Of a stretch of DNA of 64,000 nt, positions 12,801 to 21,800 are shown piece by piece; position 1 is the stretch's first letter, and each line of letters begins with the position of its first letter. The position numbers were made by a program, and so were the translations under genes. Source of the DNA: Ascaris suum. Its lineage: Eukaryota > Nematoda > Chromadorea > Rhabditida > Ascarididae. The DNA is taken from contig CM024175.1 of assembly GCA_013433145.1 (NCBI GenBank), positions 868,001-932,000 of the forward strand. Reading direction: 5' to 3'. The notes under the pieces are model-generated. The model ran no database searches. It worked only from the letters and a program-made list of their open reading frames with translations, and was not told where the DNA came from.

Positions 12801-15800
12801 CACGCACTGCTGAATAGATTTAAATATTCAATTAAATTCTGGGGCTAGATATGCTGCAAATTTTATATCATAAACAGTGCAAGAAATTCAATGAAGTCTG
12901 TCGGCTTTTGTTGAGAATGATTTTTAAGCAGGTGTATGAAAAATTTTCCGAAAGCAAGTCGATTTCATCGAAAGAGCCCAAAATGTGCTCTATGTTAACC
13001 CTATATTTATCAACAGTCGTCTTTTATCAACCATTATGGGCAGATATTAATAATAACAGCAGAGTATGAAAATGAACATAAAGAAATAATGGCATGAGGC
13101 AGAAAATAAGAAAGGTTAAACGTGCAAAATGTCTAGAGGCACAAACGTATATATTTCCGATCTCACACGGTATATGCAGACACCTAGATTTGTAAGCTAT
13201 CTGTATTAAGCAGAGAATGTACATTCCCTTCATTGCTACTGCAGTCCACTGATAATGAACGAAGAACTTCCTGCAGAAAAAAGAAGCAGGATATCGGCAT
13301 CGCCAACCTACCGGTCATCAGCGTTTGGACTTCGGTCTGGGCGTTGGTTTTCAGGATGGTTACCATCCCGATAGAAAATTTACACATGACGTGGAATCTC
13401 TTATGCAATTTGAACAAAATTTAAAGCCCATTTTTCTTCCTGCAATTCATGTGCAGGAAGATCAGTTTGTAACGTAAAACCATGGACCGATCCCTTTTCC
13501 TATTCATAGTCTCGATTAGCGGAAGAAAAATATTGATGCCGAGGTTTTGGGGTCTTCAATATGATGACGAAATATGAGGGACGAAAGAAAGACTGATGAC
13601 AAACTGGAACATTTTTTTTTAGATTAGCACTTTTAGTAGGTTGAAGAGAATGTGTTAGAATGATGAATGGTTCAAACGGATATTCTTTGCGACGAAGTGA
13701 TATTCGTGTCGCGAAAAAACAAAACCGAAAAGCTATGATTGTAAAGAATATCCGCTGAGACGAAAAACTCTGCGCGAATGAAAAAAAGAAAGAAAGAAAA
13801 AGCGGCATCGTCCATACGTCCCACCACGCCCACGTGCAGGACTCTTCTCGAAGGGAGAGAATAAAAAAACATTAAAGACCCGTTGTCGAAATAGGCATCA
13901 TCTTGACAATCTACAACAGGTGACCGCAATTCCCTGACTCTTCAACTTGTCCACTGCGTTTTTCTCTTTGAAAGAATCGCCCGCATCGCCCTCCATTTGC
14001 AAGCCTCTATACCACCTAGACTATCCAAGGCAAGAAAAGATCGAGAAAGACTCTGAACTGTCGCATTCTCGAATGTCAGATCAAATGTGGGACTTTGTTC
14101 AGCCGCATCGTTCGAAAAAACCTCTGTGTGACTGATTGCGAATTGTGGGCATTTTTTTTTCAGATGTAGTTGTTTGTGTTATTCATTTGCTTTCCCCAGA
14201 GAGACACTGTTTACCAAACAGCTATCAACTAGCCATTGTATACTCATAATTTGCATAAATTAAGCGTCACCTCAGGTGTTATATTGATGGAGGTTAGAAA
14301 AAAGAAAGAAAAAAAAGGCAATTTGAAAATCAAACGTTCATTTTGAAAAACCACATATCATCTCGTTTATACATTGCTCAAGCATATAGTGGAAAATGCA
14401 ATTTTACTATGTCTTTACTTATGACATATTCATCAAAGATCGAAGAAAGGGTCATAAATGAAGTTTTATTTTTTTTCTTCTAAATACTCCGTTACCTGCG
14501 CAAAAAAAATTAGTTGAAAGCGAGCAGCTAGCTGTCATTATACTCAATAAAATACCCGTTGAATTCGTCGAGTTGAAACAAACGTGATCCCCTTTGCGAA
14601 AGCAACTAACGCTATTGCGTGAATAGAAACAACACATCAGCCGCTTTATACTCAAATAGAAAATTTAATGAAACTCAAATAGAAATCTCTAATTTAGGGA
14701 AATTTTCTTCATTAACAACAGAAAAAAAAATGGAAAAGCGCACTCGGAAATCCACCTAGGATAAGCTGCTCAGAAATTCGACCCATCAAGCCAACCATTT
14801 GCCCCAAATAGTGCATAAATATTCATCAAATCCTTCACAACATATATTCTCCACGAAGTCGACAGATCAAACAAATTCGAAACTTAAAAACTGTCTTTTG
14901 GCTACTACACTCATCAGTCGTAGATGAATATAAACTCTCAATGCCAATCATAAATCATATCGAAGCTGCCGATCACAGCGACTATGGTGATAGGAATCAC
15001 CTAATGGTGAATAATATCTGGTAAACTTCATCGCCTTTGTTTTCATTGTTTCCGAAAAAACTATCGGGCATCAACATCGGAATACAAGCATACGCCTCCG
15101 ATTATTAGGTAGATATGATATTATTACAACATGTCTTTCCCGAAAACATTAAACAGACCGAAAGATCGGATATTTTCCGATACCGGAAAAGGTCGAGAAA
15201 ATTTTCCGATCTCAGTAAGATCTGCTCACTATTTTTCAAACACAAATACAGCACACCCCACTTTATAATTAAAACGTTGGTTGCAAAAAAAAAAAAAGAA
15301 ACAAAAAACAAATCGTTGCACTCAATGCTCACAGCGGCTAAACAGCTGACACTTCCGCCAATGAGCGAGGAAAAAAACGCAGCATCTGCCAGCCACCATG
15401 CTAGCCTTTCATATGATCAACAGGCACTTCGGACTCGACTTCACTTATTGATGCTTCGAACCCTTGCATCTGATACTCTCAGATCTAAGTCCAGCACGGG
15501 ACGCGGGGAGGAAGGGAGGTGAGCAGCAAAATTCCATCTGCATCAATCCAAATATGAAGCAGATGCACAATTTGGGCAAGAATTCTGATTCACGTAAAAA
15601 TTTTGCAGATATCATAAAAATTTTTTAGCAGAATCTTTCGAAATTTCCTTGGATTAGCATGAAGAACGTTACTGAAGAAGAGAGGTAAGATTGAAAAAAA
15701 TTGCAGTACTTTCTCACTTCTTTAATTAATCAATGCCCTACATATTCACTTTTTATTATTAATGATTATGGAACAACATCTTTGACTGAATACAAACCTG

Positions 15801-18800
15801 AAGATTTTAAAATTGTGCTAGCCTATCGAAAGATTTGTTTCTTTAAACAAAAGTACTTGCCCTAAGGAAATGCATTTGCCCCATTTGTGATACTAATGGC
15901 TATCAAGTCCATATTTTAATAATGATGCTATTACTAATTTACGAATTGGATTATTTAGAAATTTTCGATACGAGTAGTTTGATCTTTGCGAAGAACAATG
16001 TTTTCACACAGGTTCAAAATGGGATTTCTGAATCACGTGGAAAAAGCCACTTCAAAAAAAAAAAATCGAAAAGTTTTCGATAATATCGCAAACAAAATTA
16101 TCCGAAAGATGGCCCGGCAAAGAGATATCCGGACAAATACGAGCCACTGAAATAAATCGAAAAGTACTGAGAGTGCAAGTGAGCCAAAGCAAAACAATAA
16201 AATGAGCTCTCGGCTCGAAGTTTGCCTATGCATGCAGTTAGACTCATCTCGGCTGATAGCTTCACATTCGAATCGACAAAAAACACACAGCATGTGGCAT
16301 TGCGGATGTAATCAACTGACGGTAAAAATACAACCATCCCAACACAACTTTATGACTGCATCATTCGCAATTCCACAAATAACCTACAATAAAAGGGAAT
16401 AGGTTGAAAGAAACAACATGAAGCATAAGAAATTATAAAAATCATCAGCCAAATTCGTTTGTAATATCAACGAAAAACTTGCATGACTCAACAAATACTT
16501 TCGTTCAGGAACTTGATCTAGCCGGATTTAGTCTGACTCAAGCCCAATTTTCCGAAACACAAATCCACGAACATATACTTGCCATGATATTGGATATAAG
16601 CAGTGATAATATACACAAAAGCCCCCTTGGAGCATCAAACAAGCGAATTTTAAGTGCATTTCCATAAAAAGTGGCAAGAGATATACGACACTACATTTGT
16701 TGATTTTTCGGGAAAAATTAAGAGAAAAATCAATCAATACAGACAGCATTCAAAAGAGATAAGATGGGGGAGCGGACAGGGGTCAGAGTGAACCTAAAAT
16801 GTCGACTTTATTGCTTGAGAAATGACGACTAAAATTCCGCATTTTGAATCAACCTAAATATTTGTTTCCTCGAAAACTGCATTAGCTGACATGAGGAGCA
16901 GATTGTCAGCTAATGCTATCTGACCCTCAATAAGACGGCCCCATCGTCCTTCATCCCTCCGCCTCCTCGCCAACTAGGTATAAATAGATCGCGCATCTTA
17001 ACGAAAATAAAAACAAGAGTCGTACAGTCTTTTGGATCCAGCCCAGAGCTTTATCATTTTTTTTTTGCAAGTCAGTAGACGCGAAAGTTATGACAAGACT
17101 AAGACTATAACGGTGGTGCGAAACAATAGTTGTTTAGCTGACAGCAACAATCATCTGCTGGGATGAGATCAAGGATATGATATCTGCTGACCATACCCTC
17201 AAAGAGATTGCTGGATTCACGCGGCTAGATAAAGATTCATACAAAAACTCTATCCATTTTCCTCTACTGGCAACAACAAACTGAACGGGTTATTGCCTTA
17301 GACAATTCAAATGAGCATACAAATACAGATGGCTCATACTATCTGCTTTCCACTAGTTCCCCAATACAGCTAGAGATCATCTTAAACGGTAATAAATGTT
17401 AGTGTATGGGCATCTATAAACATTAAAACACAAGTTAAAAACGAGAAAAATGCCAGCAAAAAAGAGAGAACAAGAACATTCGCTAGCATAAAATCGAACA
17501 GATGAACTATAAAAGTTAAGGTAAAATAAACTATAAAAGTTAAGGTAAAGGAAGAAAAATTCTCTCCAGACTAATGAGTTCTTTGCTGTATTCTCTTCAG
17601 ACTAATCAAGAAATGAGGCAAGTGCTTTGCTGTATCTACAATAACTACTCTATGTACATACATTTCCCAGCTTACACTCATTAATGACACCTGTTCCTTA
17701 ATAATCGATACGTCTTGAGCTCACTGTATTAACGAATCCAAACCCTATGAAATTTCCCCTACGAAATTCAGCTGCGTAAAGCTCAAACTACGGATCCCCT
17801 CCTCCCCCCTTCCCCTCAAGGCTCTCCCCTCTAAAAAGCTATGGCACCAGTATACCGATGAAAATTTAAAATGAACCGTTGACTTGACTTCATCCACAAG
17901 GTCAACAATCACAAATTCCGTAAGTAGCATTCTGCAATACTGTATGAAGTCAGTGCAGGCAATCGAGCAGAAAGTCTTCCGAATTTCGCGTTCAACTGTC
18001 TCTAGATCCTAATCGTTGCAATAGAGGCTAAACTTGCCGTTGAGATGGACAGAAGTGAGTGTTAATCACTAGTGAAACTTGTGACGTTAGGAAACTTAAA
18101 GTGTTGAAAAGTTCAACAATGATCTACAGTTCGATCGTCCCTGACAACCGGCCGTTATTCAAATCCGTAAAAGACTGTAAGCGGCAGAGAACGCCGCTCG
18201 AAGATGACATCTTATTCGACCGCTAGCGGGCAGTTTACGAAGAAAATATCGAAAAAACGATTATGGAATGTTGTCACCTAGCAGAGAAGAAACAGCCGAA
18301 GAAGTGGTGATTCTACTCGGAAATTTCGATGGCACCTACCAACTCACTCAAGAATGCGTTTAATGAAACCTCACGTCTTCGACAATGTTGCCGTTCACAT
18401 AGCGTGTTGCTAAGGCTGCCGCAATTCGAGAATATGCGTACAACAAACGGGACCATGGTACTTACCTCATCACTTTGTGTCATATTTACATATTTTTTCA
18501 AAGGATTTCAAAAATAAAATCTCACAAAAGTGAAGGCTCAGTTTAGATAATTAGCGACAGATGGGTGCCATGAAGCATTCTGAATGCCAACGCTAGGAAT
18601 TCTGCAGCTTTGGACTTAGCAGCCTCAGTAAATAATACGCTCATATGAGCATGATGCAGGGCAGCTACACCCAACATAACCAACAAATAAAGGGATGAGT
18701 TAGGTTCAGCCGTATAATATGTAAGCTTGATATCGTATCGTTTGGGTGCTGTGTAAACGCGAAACTCTTGATGGTATCGAGAGAGGATCTGTGTGTATTG

Positions 18801-21800
18801 TGTGCGAGTATGTGTTAAACACAACTCCATCCACTGGATGGGTTATCCACCTGCCAATGATTATTTCAGATGTTTCATTAACAGCTGCTCATCCGTCACT
18901 TTTTCAACGGTCTCTTTCCCGACGGCTATCAAAAAACTTCCTCGCATTTTCGCCAAATGTATGCTGCAAAATCAAATGACGCATGAAAGAACCATATGCG
19001 TAAACCATGTTAGGAAAACAATTCAATTCAGCATAGTCATTCATAACCAGATGTGTATACTACAATGGCGAGATAACACAATTGGGAAGGTGGAATGGAG
19101 GGGTGATGGAAGCTACAAGAAGGACAAAAAAAAAGAGGAAAGGTGGCGGCAAGGTAAGATAGGGGAATAGACGGTGGTGTGGTAAGATGTCTTTCTCTAG
19201 CTTATATAAAATATTCTTTCAATAGAAAAATTTTCAGAACAAAACTTTTCAAAAGGAAACCAAACATAGTTTCTGGATGAAGTCCATTATTTATTCGTTA
19301 GTTTACAGCCAGTATTGAACCAAACCTTGACAGGAACGATTCGAATGGACAATTTAGCAATACTCAAAAATTTTTCAACTAAAGAATAAAAATACATTAG
19401 TAGATAATATGAATGCAAATCAGTTCACTATGTTCGTGAAATATCATACGTAAAGGATTGATGAATTCTTTTGCTAATGATATAAATATCTTTCAACAAA
19501 GTGTTGTCAAGCGAAAAGAAGCAATAATAGTAACTCAAAAAAAAGCCAACCATCGGTAATTTCATTAAAAAAGAGCACGAGAAAAGCTTCGTGAAAAATC
19601 TTCCCATAGAAAATGAAAAATGAAATAATGGGACTCTCTTTGGATTAAGTTCCTGACTGAAATTCTTCACACTCTTGGAATTTTTTGTTACTAAAAGAAA
19701 TTCAAACTAAAAAATGATGAATAAATCCTATTAACACCAAGTTCTCTATAATATATCAACGAGCTAATCATAAAGCATTTATGAAAGTTTCCAAATCTCT
19801 TTTAAAACCTTAGGATATGCCACCTCAACAGAACGATTCTCAGATATTATTCAGCAACACCGATTCAATGTTTCTGCTATCTCATTGCATATATTGCCGA
19901 AAAAATATAAATATATTCAAATGCACATAAGACCATCGATAGCAAAAGTTAAGCACTGAATGCTTCTGCAAGAGAGGAGTCCAATCTTGCGGGCGAGTAC
20001 CTCGCCTCAAGCATTTACTAAGCGATCCGCTAGCAGACGATGAGAATACTGCAAGAAGAGGATAGAAGAGATTGAAGCAAGCGAATGAAGTGCAAACAGA
20101 GAATGCAAAGAATAAAAACCTCTCGATGCACATTGAGATATATGTTAGTTAGCAGTCTGTAAAATAGCATGTTAACCTCGCATTGCATTGCATCGCCTCA
20201 GGCCAACGCCCTTGCACGTATGTGTTGTGTGCTAGTCGTTCATATCACAACACGATGACTCGGTGGCAAGAGAAGTAGAGATGTGGAGAGAGGGATCCTC
20301 AACAATCGCTACGCTCACCCACCGCATAAAGCTCATCGATCCACCAACTATCATACGAGATGGCTCTTAACAAAGTGCACTCCGCTAATCACATTGTTCG
20401 ATATTAAATGAGGACGTTTCTTGACCAATCCCTGTACTACAATCAAAAAGGTGGATCCCTTTATCAATGAAACACTCAAGTATAACTGCAGCATTTCCTT
20501 CAGACGAATTGGTCTAATGTTCCCTGCCAAATTACGGATTGTTCCGTACTCAGGCATTGCATAGATGCTTATATTGATCGTACATTACCAACAGTGCATA
20601 TAAATGTGATTGCTTGAATAAACTTTATCACTTTATTTCATGAGTCGAAAGAATAGCGTCACTAAAGAGCAGCGGTGAATCAGTGCCCTTCTAAAACACT
20701 GTCATTCAACTTTACGCCATATCGGCACTTTAGATGCTGGGCTCACATCAGTGTTATCAAATCATCGATAAGAAATGAGAGACAGAAGCGCGAAATATGC
20801 ATAACATCACGACTTGAACTTCGACCTTCCACTACTCGTACTCGAGCCATGCATTACCTAATACTGCTATTGCCCAATAATCATACCCTTCCCTTTAATC
20901 CTTACATACCTGGAAGTATATGATGCCAATACCCTTAGCATATTTAACGCAAACCTAGGAAACAAGTACATTTAAAGGACGGCTGTCGATCAAAGCCACA
21001 AGCCAACATTCAGTACACAGTTCGGAACTGACTCTGCTGTTCTCCTACGTTCGCGTTTACGTCGCTATGATGCATCGGTGTTTTGCATCAGCTAGCATGA
21101 ATGGGTTGTAAGGAAGCAGCGCCGGTGTTGCACACTAGCACAAAATATAAATATCCTCGTCAGCCAGAAGGAAATCGGAGCTCGAATCCCCGATGATCCT
21201 GTCATTTCGCTTCCATTCCTCCCATCATCTGACGATATCAGGTTTTAAAACTGTCAAGATGAGTAGAAAAGCCATGTCCACGAACGGCAAGAAAGAGGAA
21301 AACTAGTTCATTATCGTGCCGATGTTCTGATTTCATAATGAGCCGATAATCTCGTAATGGAGTTGCGACATTTTTGAAATTCGACCTACACTGGCCCATC
21401 TTCCGTTACAAAACTGCGTGATTACCACTATTAGCTCTTGCAGTGTTTGGCGACTTTCTAGACGAAGAGGGAAACGGTGCTTTAAGAAAACAGAATTAAA
21501 AAGAGAATTTAGGACAAAGGCAAGCCTATGTGAGAATAAACCATGAAGGAATAGACGACTGTTGGGAGACTAGACGTTAAGAATGCAAAAGGTAAGATAC
21601 AAATGGATTACCTATAAGAACAAAGGTGACCACGTTTCGGCCTTTATCTGTTGACGGGTGCACCTGAGTTATGAGCGGGCCATCGTCAGAACGATACGCA
21701 TAATCCTGTTCGTATGAGAAGCTATAGAGACAAATTAATTGCGAGTAGAGAGATGCAGGAAAGCAAAGAAGTGGAAAAGATGGGAAAGAAATCTACAGGT

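Larger units (their letters stand above)
12355..21600. other. Distal part of CAP intron 1
   Basis: Mostly non-coding AT-rich sequence. 12360-12780 is less AT-rich and could hold a promoter for the long upstream exon. A TATAAATAG box-like site lies at 16980-16988 with no clear downstream gene. Candidate opposite-strand exons (15.3-15.7 kb) and a 13-bp hairpin (16879) are listed separately. Confidence 0.5.

Noticed and set aside
18543..18830. 95-codon minus-strand frame with a helical Ala-rich tail
   Set aside because: No recognised family and no splice or promoter context; length is within what chance gives in 64 kb.
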